Shown: positions 30,263 to 37,679 of the stretch, piece by piece | Layout of the letters: every line of letters begins with the position of its first letter | Position numbering within the stretch: the first letter of the stretch is position 1 | DNA from: a virus | IMG/VR virus record: IMGVR_UViG_3300041964_000076 | Coordinates: 1-64,000 of that record | Direction: 5' to 3' (one strand) | DNA length: 64,000 nucleotides | The notes under the pieces: generated by a model | What the model was told of the DNA's origin: nothing | What the model saw: only the letters and a program-made list of their open reading frames with translations | Databases searched by the model: none | Program-made: the position numbers and the translations under genes

Positions 30263-30406
30263 ATGAGTACAGATGTCACAGCACTTTTAGAAGCGAGATC
30301 GCAGGCACGGTCAGAGCGCAACTGGGCAGAAGCCGATCGCTTGCGTAAACTGATTGAGGATCAGGGCTATCAAGTCGTCGATCGCAAGACGGCACCAGCG
30401 AACTGA
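30263..30406 (+). CDS. 47-residue protein resembling the cysteinyl-tRNA synthetase C-terminal tail
   Basis: ATG 30263 to TGA 30406. The sequence TALLEARSQARSERNWAEAD ... RLRKLIEDQGYQVVD follows the pattern of the CysRS C-terminal helix pair (L-x-x-R-x-x-A-R-x-x-x-(N/D)-W-x-x-A-D-x-(I/L)-R-x-x-(L/I)). CysRS uses this part for contacts near the anticodon end. No catalytic domain is present, so it is a free-standing piece. The resemblance is from memory of the family motif, not a search. Confidence 0.5.
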   Translation: MSTDVTALLEARSQARSERNWAEADRLRKLIEDQGYQVVDRKTAPAN

Positions 30407-30716
30407 AGGGAGGGCAAACACCGTCAGTCGTGAGCGATCGACCGCATCAAGACTCAAACCACAGTCAGGGTGTTGACGCCGATGGTAGTCTTTGGGGCTA
30501 TGCTCTCAGCACATGGATAGTGCCAAAAAGCGATCGGTGAGAGCTTGCCGGATCAATGATGTCAGAAGCCAATCAATAGACACTATCAGAGCGATCGCAC
30601 AACATCGCGCCAACTGTCGGGCTATGTGCCTTCTTTGCGGGACGCAGCCACCGATACAGTATTGATTCAATACACTTGACAGGTGGCACAATATAGGCAT
30701 TGTCACTACTCTTCCC
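30407..30716. other. 310-bp gene-free interval
   Basis: No convincing gene on either strand; the 84-codon leftward frame here has no protein-like pattern. It contains several CGATCG sites and a possible rightward -35 (CTTGACA at 30674-30680) without a clear -10 at proper spacing. It separates the cargo genes from the second set of tail genes and probably holds their promoter. Confidence 0.3.
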
Positions 30717-31368
30717 ATGCCTCCAGTTATTCCCAATCGCCTCTCATTGGATTTTCTCACAGCTTACCTGCCTAATGCCACGACGATCGACGCTCACCTG
30801 TTGACTGCTGCCCCGGCTGAAACAGCAAGCACAGGAGCCGATTTAAGCATTGTCTCTGGCGGTAACTACACTTCTAAAAACTTTACCCTCACTGCACCGT
30901 CTGCGGATGGCTCAGGGGCAAAGACAGTGCCCAGCGTTACCTCACTGAACTGGACAGGGCTATTCGCTGGCGCGGCAACTGCGATCACTCACATCGGCTT
31001 TACCAAACGTGCAGGGGGTAGTTATGCCTCTTCTGATCCTTTTGTTGATGCGATCGAACTAACGGCGGACACAACGATCGCGTCAGTCACAACCGCAACC
31101 GGGTCGCCCATATCAGCACGACAAACAGCTTTGCAGCGCTGACTGCTGGCAAACCATCACGGGCACTGGTATCCCCTCAGAAACAACGATTCTGGCAATT
31201 CCAACCAGTACAACGATCGTCCTATCCAAACGTGCAACGGCATCGGGCACCGTCACGGTTACGATTAAAACCCCGTCATCCTACACGCCACCAACGTCTT
31301 CTAATGGTGCGTCTGACTTCGCTTTTACGTTTCCTGCTTACCTACTCAAACTTGATGATTACCTGTAG
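30717..31368 (+). CDS. Minor tail/fibre-like protein, one frameshift
   Basis: 141 codons from ATG 30717 continue after a shift near 31105 as GQTITGTGIPSETTILAIP ... SGTVTVTIKTPSSYTPP ... FAFTFPAYLLKLDDYL to 31368, about 216 residues. Beta-rich, Thr/Ala/Ser-rich, resembling phage tail or decoration proteins. It ends immediately before the next gene. No specific family. Confidence 0.5.
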
Positions 31369-32283
31369 ATGGCTGACGATGTAACGGCAGAACTGCGAAG
31401 CCGTCTTGACGCAGCAAGAGGTGACTATAACAAGAGAGTTTTAGCGGCTCATAATGACCCGACTCAGGCTCAATCGTTTGCTGTGGGCTGGACAGGCGAT
31501 CGCCTCTTGGTGCGTGGCAATGATGGCACCCTGACAGCAAAACAGGTGATCACAAATGGGGCGATCGGGCTTGGCGATCCGGTCACTGTGAGCGGGGATA
31601 CTGCCAACGAAATGCCACGGGTGAAGCGGCAACCAAAGATCAGCGAGAGTCGCCCTGAGATTGATCTAGAAATCACGTTTGAGAGTATCGGCATCAACAG
31701 TCAGCCGTTCATGTTTAGCGTTAATGGCAGGACGCGCGAAATCGCTTATGATCTTGCTCAACGGTTTGACGTTTTTGGGCGCGGCTTGATGACGTTGCCT
31801 ATGCGGACACGCGATCGCAAGCTGAAAATGACGCTACACGCTGAAAATACTGGCAGCAATCTCGACACATCTGTAAATGCCTTTTTCTATCCTGCCAGAG
31901 TGCGAAATCTGGATGTGACCATTACCTGTGAGACTCAGGTTAAGAATTGGTACAGCAACAACCCACAGCCTGATTCACGTTTTGTCAACTGGCTGATTTT
32001 GGATGACTTTAAACTACCGACTCAAGACTTTTTTAGCTTTCTGGACACAGCAACGCTAGCCTATCCACCGTATCCCGTTAGCGCCAGTGGGTTTGTCAAC
32101 GATGGCATTTTTGGCACGATCGACGCTGAGAAGATTGTTGGTAAACTGAACGGCACAATTAGCCAGGGTGGACAAAATAGCGGTGCTAGCATTTTTATCT
32201 TCGCTCCCTTCACCGCTATTTCAACCCTTAGCGATGTTGACGCTTTCACTTACACGACCACTTACACTTTTACCTTCAAGTAA
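31369..32283 (+). CDS. Structural protein of unknown role
   Basis: 304 residues. Residues 1-70 (MADDVTAELRSRLDAARGDY ... GDRLLVRGNDGTLTAKQVITNG) are shared with the next gene. The rest is beta-rich (KMTLHAENTGSNLDTSVNAF, VTITCETQVKNWYS, IFIFAPFTAI). In-frame, intact, end overlaps the start of the next gene (TAATG). Its place at the end of the tail operon suggests a minor virion protein. Confidence 0.5.
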   Translation: MADDVTAELRSRLDAARGDYNKRVLAAHNDPTQAQSFAVGWTGDRLLVRGNDGTLTAKQVITNGAIGLGDPVTVSGDTANEMPRVKRQPKISESRPEIDLEITFESIGINSQPFMFSVNGRTREIAYDLAQRFDVFGRGLMTLPMRTRDRKLKMTLHAENTGSNLDTSVNAFFYPARVRNLDVTITCETQVKNWYSNNPQPDSRFVNWLILDDFKLPTQDFFSFLDTATLAYPPYPVSASGFVNDGIFGTIDAEKIVGKLNGTISQGGQNSGASIFIFAPFTAISTLSDVDAFTYTTTYTFTFK

Positions 32284-32558
32284 TGTCTGACGTTACCGCT
32301 AATCTGCGAAGCCAGCTAGACCGCTCTCGCAGTCGCTACAACGATCGCGCCAATGCTGTAAAGCCAACACCCGGTACAGGTGTTGTGGTTGGCATGAGTG
32401 GCGGGCTGTATCAAGTACGGGCGATCGATGGCAACTTGTATACGTGTCGCAGTATTTCGACTGGCAGCATCGAAATCGACCCCAATGGACAGGGGAAACC
32501 TGTGGCGCTCCATATCACCAATCAGGGCATACCAACGATTAGCGTGATGCCTGTTTAA
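32283..32558 (+). CDS. Small paralog of the preceding gene's N-terminal domain
   Basis: 91 residues. MSDVTANLRSQLDRSRSRYN ... VVGMSGGLYQVRAIDG ... STGSIEIDPNGQGKPV parallels the first 75 residues of the preceding 304-residue protein (VTAxLRSxLDxxRxxYNxR, then a small beta domain). The pair looks like a duplication, or a domain made both alone and fused. Convergent with the leftward gene 32555-32797, overlapping by 4 bp. Confidence 0.5.
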   Translation: MSDVTANLRSQLDRSRSRYNDRANAVKPTPGTGVVVGMSGGLYQVRAIDGNLYTCRSISTGSIEIDPNGQGKPVALHITNQGIPTISVMPV

Positions 32559-32797
32559 GGTGTGCTTGCTTCTATAAGTGCCGCCGCCGCTTTCACTGCT
32601 TCAGCGATCGTTCTACCAAAACCGACAGGCTCAACATTGCCGTCTAATTTGAGGTACTTTTCCCACGCTGAAAAATAGGCGTAACTGAATACGCCCGCAT
32701 ACCAAAGCCCCTCATCTTCATCAGGAATTACAGTCAGACGATGCTTGGCAATTAAAGCAACGATCGCGTCACCATCGCTGCCATCTGTATTAACCAT
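32555..32797 (-). CDS. Small phage hypothetical protein
   Basis: 80 residues (MVNTDGSDGDAIVALIAKHR ... DEDEGLWYAGVFSYAYFSAW ... GRTIAEAVKAAAALIEAS). The composition resembles small phage early/accessory proteins with a C-terminal AIxxAxxLI helix. No name is given. Tail-to-tail with the last tail gene, which places the end of the tail operon at about 32.56 kb. Confidence 0.45.
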   Translation of the reverse strand: MVNTDGSDGDAIVALIAKHRLTVIPDEDEGLWYAGVFSYAYFSAWEKYLKLDGNVEPVGFGRTIAEAVKAAAALIEASTP

Positions 32798-32884
32798 TGT
32801 TCACCTTTGCTGCGATTGTGGTGGGAGAAGATGCGATCGCCCCTCAATCATATGCCAGAAACCACGCAAGCCAAGCGCTGGTAC

Positions 32885-33193
32885 TTAGGACTTAAGGTAT
32901 CGAAAGTAAACTGCCAACGCTTCCTCTATCACCTGGATCTGTGTAGTCTCTTGACTGAGTGATCGCGCCACCACTTGATCCCACAGATCACGATTGACCC
33001 TGAGCTTGACAGGAATCTTGGGGCGATCGCCTGCCTGCCTGTTGCTGGCTTTCTTGCCAGAGATTGTCCCTAGACAACGCTGACAGGTCACTTTTTCAAT
33101 GTCAGAGGTGACGCGATCGGGTTCAGGCGTTCCCATGCCGCAAGCGTGGAAGCGATCGCTGAATTTTGGGTGCCGATAGTGGATGGCTTTCAT
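32885..33193 (-). CDS. Zinc-ribbon/helical small protein
   Basis: 102 residues. The N-terminal half has HACGMG ... KVTCQRCLGTIS, a possible C-x-x-C zinc site; the C-terminal half (KIPVKLRVNRDLWDQVVARS, TQIQVIEEALAVYF) resembles ribbon-helix-helix DNA-binding sequences. Both parts suggest nucleic-acid binding. The start overlaps the stop of the upstream gene (ATG/TAG overlap). Confidence 0.45.
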   Translation of the reverse strand: MKAIHYRHPKFSDRFHACGMGTPEPDRVTSDIEKVTCQRCLGTISGKKASNRQAGDRPKIPVKLRVNRDLWDQVVARSLSQETTQIQVIEEALAVYFRYLKS

Positions 33194-33561
33194 GCTAGTG
33201 AGGCAAGCTTGGTTGTGATTTGGTCAAAGCCTTCAGGTTTAAGGTGAGGCATCAAACTGTATACGGTTAAAGCCTTTTCATGCCGAGTAGCAATGTCGCT
33301 TACTACGTTGCTTAATGGGTTTCTGTTTAGCTTGGCTAGCGTTCTTTCTACATCTAGCTTGAACTCAGTAACGCGAGGCAAGTAGATTTTGTCGCCTGTC
33401 AATTCTGGATTGCCATGCCAACTTGTTCCTGTTAGTTCAACTGGCTTACCAATACTGCTGTCTGCAACAATTCCAGCATTCACCCCTGACATTATTTGCG
33501 CTGTCTTGAGATCAATCGTGCCTTCGTTCTGACTGTACAAACTTAAAATCGCTGCGTTCAT
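33190..33561 (-). CDS. Hypothetical protein
   Basis: 123 residues (MNAAILSLYSQNEGTIDLKT ... GIVADSSIGKPVELTGTSWH ... SDIATRHEKALTVYSLM). No domain was recognised. It is the first gene of a short leftward operon with the zinc/RHH-like gene; a CTAATG/CATTAG palindrome lies just upstream. Confidence 0.4.
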   Translation of the reverse strand: MNAAILSLYSQNEGTIDLKTAQIMSGVNAGIVADSSIGKPVELTGTSWHGNPELTGDKIYLPRVTEFKLDVERTLAKLNRNPLSNVVSDIATRHEKALTVYSLMPHLKPEGFDQITTKLASLA

Positions 33562-33588
33562 CTCGGTGCCTCGTTTCTCTCTACCCTT

Positions 33589-33606
33589 CTAATGTACACC
33601 CATTAG
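33589..33606. promoter_or_regulatory. CTAATG-N6-CATTAG inverted repeat
   Basis: Perfect 6-bp arms around TACACC, 28 bp upstream of the leftward gene starting at 33561. Dyads of this size are typical operators for small dimeric regulators such as RHH proteins; the downstream gene 32885-33193 has an RHH-like half and is a candidate binder. Confidence 0.4.
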
Positions 33607-33744
33607 AGTGGATTGGCAAGAGGGTGAGCGAAAAAAGTTGGAGTAGTGCGATCGCCCCAGCACAAAACGGCACGAGCGATCGTAAATCTTTCGCGCAATC
33701 CCTAGCGTACAGGTCAAAATGGTAGTGTCGATCGCGGTTGACAT

Positions 33745-34050
33745 ATGCCAGGACTACCAGACACGACAGACGATCGCCTTAACCATCTGGGCAAACTGAT
33801 GCACGAACAGGATGACGAGCAGATGGCACGCATCCAACGACTTGAGGAGCGTCAAGGCTTCCTTCTGAGCGCTGTGGCTCAATTGCAGAGGTATCTGCCT
33901 AAAGACATCATGCCAGTGCCAATATGTGACGTGGGAGAAGGGATAAGCGATGCACAAGCGATCGCGGCTCTACTGAACGCTGCTGACGTTGCAGGGCAGA
34001 TTGAGCAAGGGAAAGGAACGGGCACTTATACAGGTGATCTCAATGATTGA
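33745..34050 (+). CDS. Helical hypothetical protein
   Basis: 101 residues (MPGLPDTTDDRLNHLGKLMH ... RLEERQGFLLSAVAQLQRYL). Predicted coiled coil in the first half; the C-terminal part repeats small residues. First gene of the rightward lysis-region cluster. Its end overlaps the next gene by 8 bp. Confidence 0.45.
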   Translation: MPGLPDTTDDRLNHLGKLMHEQDDEQMARIQRLEERQGFLLSAVAQLQRYLPKDIMPVPICDVGEGISDAQAIAALLNAADVAGQIEQGKGTGTYTGDLND

Positions 34051-34468
34051 AGTTGAGCAAGCGCAAGTGGTAGTAGTGCGATCGCTGTTGGATCTGAACC
34101 TGTTCGTTGCAGACTATGTGATGGGCTGGGACGATCGGTATTTTTTTGAGGAAAGACCAGGTATTCCGCATTACTGGGACCCTGACACGAAAACTTGCTA
34201 CACATATAATCAATGGTCTCCGTCAGAAAGCATTGAAGACGCTTGGCAGGTTGTTGAAAAGTTAGAACACCTTACACCCGTTATTGAGGCGTTAACTCAG
34301 ACAGAGCAACAATCAGCTAAATGGCGTTGTCTGTTTGCAAATATAAGCGAACTTGGACTGAACCACGGGTGGCATCTATCTGACAGTTCTACCGCACCGA
34401 TCGCCATCTGCCTCGCTGCCCTCAAAACCGTAGGCATAGAAGTGCAACTGGAGCTAAATGATGCCTGA
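34043..34468 (+). CDS. Phage ABA-sandwich (DUF2591/BC1872-like) protein
   Basis: 141 residues from ATG 34043. Family hallmarks: DYVMGWDD near the N-terminus, then YNQWSPSESIEDAWQVVEKL, a central W-x-C-x-F strand, and the C-terminal STAPIAICLAALKTVGI (consensus TAPxAICxAAL). This domain is common in phage and prophage accessory genes of unknown biochemical role. Overlaps both neighbours, suggesting coupled translation. Confidence 0.75.
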   Translation: MIEVEQAQVVVVRSLLDLNLFVADYVMGWDDRYFFEERPGIPHYWDPDTKTCYTYNQWSPSESIEDAWQVVEKLEHLTPVIEALTQTEQQSAKWRCLFANISELGLNHGWHLSDSSTAPIAICLAALKTVGIEVQLELNDA

Positions 34469-34709
34469 ACCACGATTCCCACTGCCATACGAGCAAATCA
34501 ATAAACTTTCGTTTATTGTGAAGCAGCATCGGCAAAAGGCTGTTGAGGAGCTGGGTCAAACGAATTTCAGACTGGAACAATTACGTGGCGATATAAATGC
34601 GATCGCCCAAAAAACCCGCGATAGGGTGGGTAGTCTGAAAGCGGTGGCAATCATAGCGATCGCTCTGTCCATCATCAATCTCGGTCTAATCATCTTCTGG
34701 AAGCGTTAA
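34461..34709 (+). CDS. Small coiled-coil membrane protein
   Basis: About 82 residues from ATG 34461. The N-terminal two thirds form a charged helix (KQHRQKAVEELGQTNFRLEQ); a single C-terminal membrane segment follows (VAIIAIALSIINLGLIIFW) with KR at the end. It lies directly upstream of the holin-like gene and about 1.3 kb before the endolysin. A lysis accessory (for example spanin-like or holin partner) is possible. Confidence 0.5.
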   Translation: MPEPRFPLPYEQINKLSFIVKQHRQKAVEELGQTNFRLEQLRGDINAIAQKTRDRVGSLKAVAIIAIALSIINLGLIIFWKR

Positions 34710-35102
34710 ATGTCCAACATCACCCCAGAACACAGCCATAACGCTCGACCACTTGATGAGCAAATGGCAGCGCTGACCGATCGCGTGGATGGCGATATGG
34801 CAGCAGTCTTTGAGCAGTTGGACGAACAGAGCAAAATGATTGTGGCACTCAAGGCTAAGATTCAAAACCTGGACGATCGCCGGGGCTGGGTGGATGAGAT
34901 TGCCCTAATTCTCAACTGGGCAGAACGCAACCATAGATGGGTGTGGGGAGTTGTAGCGGCGGGGGCAGTAACAACGCTCTTGCTCAACATCTCGCAGGAT
35001 GGCAAAGAAAAGCTAGTGGAACGATTGACCACAGTAGAAGCGATTACAGCACTGGCGATCGTTGCAACGGCTGGCGCAAAAACGGCATTAGATAAGAAAT
35101 AG
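34710..35102 (+). CDS. Putative holin
   Basis: 130 residues. N-terminal soluble helix (MAALTDRVDGDMAAVFEQLD), then a membrane segment WVWGVVAAGAVTTLLLNI and a second hydrophobic stretch ITALAIVATAGAKTAL, short basic end. Location next to the lysis endopeptidase and the preceding membrane gene supports a holin role; there is no sequence signature that proves it. Confidence 0.5.
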   Translation: MSNITPEHSHNARPLDEQMAALTDRVDGDMAAVFEQLDEQSKMIVALKAKIQNLDDRRGWVDEIALILNWAERNHRWVWGVVAAGAVTTLLLNISQDGKEKLVERLTTVEAITALAIVATAGAKTALDKK

Positions 35103-35177
35103 TGGTGAAAAATGGATAAGTTACTAGACGTTGTTTATTTCCAGTTAATCCGACCCGTCAAGATGGGCACATACCAA

Positions 35178-35402
35178 CTACTTCAAACCAAGATCAAAAA
35201 TAGCTTTTGCTATTTCTCTAATTCTTCGCAGGCTAGCAGATTGATACCTTGTTGATTCATACCGCTGAATTTGTTGTTCTTTCATGCCCAGCTTTTCAGC
35301 GACATCTCTTTGCGTCAGTCCTAAGCGTTGCCTTTCCTCTATAAGCATTTCAGGTAGTTTATCAATCAAGTGATCAATAAATTGGGGGATCTGGTTTGGC
35401 AT
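35178..35402 (-). CDS. XRE-family regulator
   Basis: 74 residues. The HTH covers RQRLGLTQRDVAEKLGM ... KEQQIQRYESTRYQSASL, the standard XRE pattern; C-terminal REIAKAIF. It reads against the lysis genes and faces the HNH gene across 53 bp of AT-rich DNA with a TATAAT-like sequence, so it may govern that promoter. Possibly part of an inserted pair with the HNH gene. Confidence 0.7.
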   Translation of the reverse strand: MPNQIPQFIDHLIDKLPEMLIEERQRLGLTQRDVAEKLGMKEQQIQRYESTRYQSASLRRIREIAKAIFDLGLK

Positions 35403-35455
35403 AAAAACACAACAAAATAGTTGTATAATAGTATCATAGTTTTTGCAAACAGAGC

Positions 35456-36020
35456 ATGATACCTAAATTTAGTACGGCAGGCTGTATATACTCAAAACAC
35501 TGCCTTTCCAAGACTGGATACCCTGTTAAGACCTTTCAGCGTAAAGTTCAAAAAATTAGTCGTCTTGTTTTAGCAGAAAAACTCGGTAGACCGATAAAAG
35601 ACGGAATGGTTGCTTGTCATACTTGTGATAACAGGGCTTGTGTGAATGCAGAGCATTTGTACGAAGGCACTCGAAAACAAAATATACATGATGCTATGGA
35701 ACGAGCAGGAATGCAGCAAGGCTCTAAAAACCATCAAGCAAAACTCAATGAAACGCTAGCCGTATTTGCGGCACACAGACTGCGAGAAGGAAAATCCGTT
35801 TTTGAAGTTGCGGATATGCTTAATGTTGCGCCTTCTACTATAAGTTCCATAAAATCTGGTCGAACATGGGCTAAACACACAGGTTTAAAAGAAGGGGATT
35901 TGCCTGATAGACGACGTTTGCGCAGTCGTTAATTCAAAAGGTTGTACGGCGAATGATTTGATGATTAAGCTGGACATTAGTAAAACAAGTGCTTACAAGA
36001 AAATGAAAAAATATGTCTGA
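35456..36020 (+). CDS. HNH homing-type endonuclease with HTH modules
   Basis: 158 codons from ATG 35456. The HNH core is ISRLVLAEKLGRPIKDGMVA and CHTCDNRACVNAEHLYEGTR, as in phage free-standing HNH nucleases. AKLNETLAVFAAHRLREGK plus VADMLNVAPSTISSIKSGRT is a first HTH. In another frame, after a shift near 35885, a second HTH-like end continues (TANDLMIKLDISKTSAYKKM) to TGA 36020, overlapping the endolysin start. Such genes are mobile and insert between phage genes; codons are more AT-rich than the neighbours. Confidence 0.75.
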
Positions 36021-36633
36021 CAAAATTCTCTCTGTCCCTTTCATGGTTCAAAACGATAACGATCTTTGGAGTGGTGTTCACGGCAGCGTTCAATGCTGCC
36101 CTACTGCTAACGCCATGCTAGCGGCGACCCTGGACAAGGATATGATACCGTTAGCGAAGAAGAACGGCTTTAGAGAGCCTGAGAGTTACTACAAGAGTAA
36201 GTTTCAACCATTGGGCTATAGTGCCGCAGACAGAGGCAACCACGACGCTCACACCAGAGTTTTAGAGTCAGCCTTCGGCATCAAATCACAATGGCGTACT
36301 GACATCACTAGTAAAGACATCGTGCGATCGCTTGATGCTGACATCCCTATAGTGGTCGGCTTTGAGTATAAATATTCTGGGCATATATGCATTATTACTG
36401 GCTACTACAGCAGCGAGGGTGGTGGTTTGTATGTCCATGACCCTTATGGACTCAGGGCAGGGTCGGACAACTATTACCACTACATCAACCCTGGTTACGG
36501 TGATCAATCAGGCAAGCACGATCGCTACAGTTGGGGCTTGCTGAATCACGTTCTGTTTGAGCGTGGCACACCCAATAGAGGCGGCTGGGGTCGATGGGTT
36601 ACGAGCGTAGCAGGGAAGCCCACAGGCTTGTAG
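36013..36633 (+). CDS. C39-like cysteine peptidase, probable endolysin
   Basis: 206 residues. Peptidase_C39_2-type catalytic features: Cys in GSVQCCPTANAMLAA (about residue 28), His in YSGHICIITGYY, and Asp in YVHDPYGLR. The short N-terminal VPFMVQNDND is the usual start of this family. Family members cleave peptide bonds in cell-wall or precursor peptides. Its position after holin-like genes points to cell lysis; no separate cell-wall-binding domain or signal peptide is present. Confidence 0.75.
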   Translation: MSDKILSVPFMVQNDNDLWSGVHGSVQCCPTANAMLAATLDKDMIPLAKKNGFREPESYYKSKFQPLGYSAADRGNHDAHTRVLESAFGIKSQWRTDITSKDIVRSLDADIPIVVGFEYKYSGHICIITGYYSSEGGGLYVHDPYGLRAGSDNYYHYINPGYGDQSGKHDRYSWGLLNHVLFERGTPNRGGWGRWVTSVAGKPTGL

Positions 36634-36635
36634 AA

Positions 36636-36860
36636 ATGGATCGCAACCCACTACCATCGCCCAAAGAAATCGCACTGAATGAAGTGGCAGGGTTGCCACC
36701 TGAGTTGCAGGCGCACAGAGAAGCGATCGCCGCGATCGTTGAGAAGGTTGTACGCACAAGAGACTGGCAGACTAACGACATCCTTCAGCAGCATTTAGGT
36801 AATGTCAATTTTGCTGCCATTCAGTTGCGCGAGACGATTGAGAAGATGCTGCGATCGTAG
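36636..36860 (+). CDS. Small helical protein after the endolysin
   Basis: 74 residues from ATG 36636 (MDRNPLPSPKEIALNEVAGL ... EKVVRTRDWQTNDILQQHLG). Helical, soluble. Starts 3 bp after the endolysin stop, so it is co-transcribed. A longer start at 36594 would overlap the endolysin. No family was recognised. Confidence 0.5.
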   Translation: MDRNPLPSPKEIALNEVAGLPPELQAHREAIAAIVEKVVRTRDWQTNDILQQHLGNVNFAAIQLRETIEKMLRS

Positions 36861-37200
36861 GGGTTCAACCCGCCAGCGAAACCCGATCGCGCCCATCTTT
36901 TTGGTAAAATGGAATATGCCCCCGCGTGCTGGAAACACCGAGGGCGTGGTCAACCTAACGGATTAAGAGAAGGTCAACATGACTAGGATATACAGAAAAC
37001 CGACTGAATCGATCGGTGAAGTTTTTGGCAGCTAACAGTTTTAGGCATCGCAGGCAGAGATCACGCAGGGTTTGCGATCGCGGCTTGCCTTTGTGAATGC
37101 GGTAAGAGGCACCAGACAAGGCTTAACAGCTTGAGAACGAATAAAGCTTTATCTTGCGGGTGTCTAGCAAGACGAAATCCATCTGCTAGTGACAAGATTG
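36861..37200. other. Gene-free interval with a hairpin and very short reading frames
   Basis: No convincing gene. It holds the hairpin described at 36916-36950 and an 18-codon frame starting ATG 36979 (MTRIYRKPTESIGEVFGS) preceded by GAGAAGG. HIP1 sites are present. The lack of long frames on both strands suggests a boundary between the lysis region and the accessory region. Confidence 0.3.
36916..36950 (+). ncRNA. Stem-loop GCCC...GTG-loop-CAC...GGGC
   Basis: The sequence GCCCCCGCGTG CTGGAAA then CACCGAGGGC can fold with GCCC/GGGC as outer and GTG/CAC as inner pairs around CTGGAAA. Hairpins of this style occur before short unknown genes in many bacteria; here AAGAGAAGGTCAACATG with an 18-codon frame follows. 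Whether it is an RNA element or part of a 16-codon peptide (ATG 36916) is open. Confidence 0.3.
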
Positions 37201-37480
37201 TGACTCCGAATCATGGTTTTTCAGTAAAAGATCATTCGAGTCTGGAATATTTGACTTACATAAGCTGGAAAGCGCTTAGGCACAGATGTCAAAGATAGGC
37301 ATTCAAATACAGAAGCATTATGGCTCTAGAGGCATTGAAGTCTGATTCCAGAGTGGAATAGCTTTCCTCATTTTTAGCTGACATGGGATTGCGCCCCAAG
37401 CAAAGCGCATCTGGAATCGATCGTGCTGATGTGAACGGAAATTACGAGCCTAGCAACTGCGACTGGGGCTACAGCGAAAG
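37200..37480 (+). pseudogene. Remnant of an HNH/AP2-type homing endonuclease
   Basis: Fragments in shifting frames follow the order of this family: EYLTYISWKALRHRC, then HYGSRGIEV-like (from about 37318), then ADMGLRPKQSASGIDRADVN plus GNYEPSNCDW at 37380-37460. The family consensus is W-x-(A/N)-M-x-x-RC, YGxRGI, DMGxRP, DRID-x-xGNYEPxNCRW. Stops and shifts lie between blocks and the start is missing, so it is decayed. Suggests an earlier homing event next to the lysis region. Confidence 0.65.
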
Positions 37481-37679
37481 AGCAGGCGCCAGAACAAGCG
37501 GAACACGCGATGGCTCACCCTTTCAGGCAGAACGCGTTTGTCCTTAGCGCCGTGGGCTGAAGAATAGGTTTTCCAAGAGAAGTTCTTAAAGATAGGCTGG
37601 GTCGATTGGGCTGGAGTGTTGAAAGAGCTTTGACAGAGCCAGTCATGAAACAAAACAGGAAACGCATAACGCCCCCTAG

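Noticed and set aside
36880-36960. Possible tRNA or tmRNA (GGTTCAACCC-type sequence)
   Set aside because: No cloverleaf could be drawn; acceptor and anticodon arms are missing.
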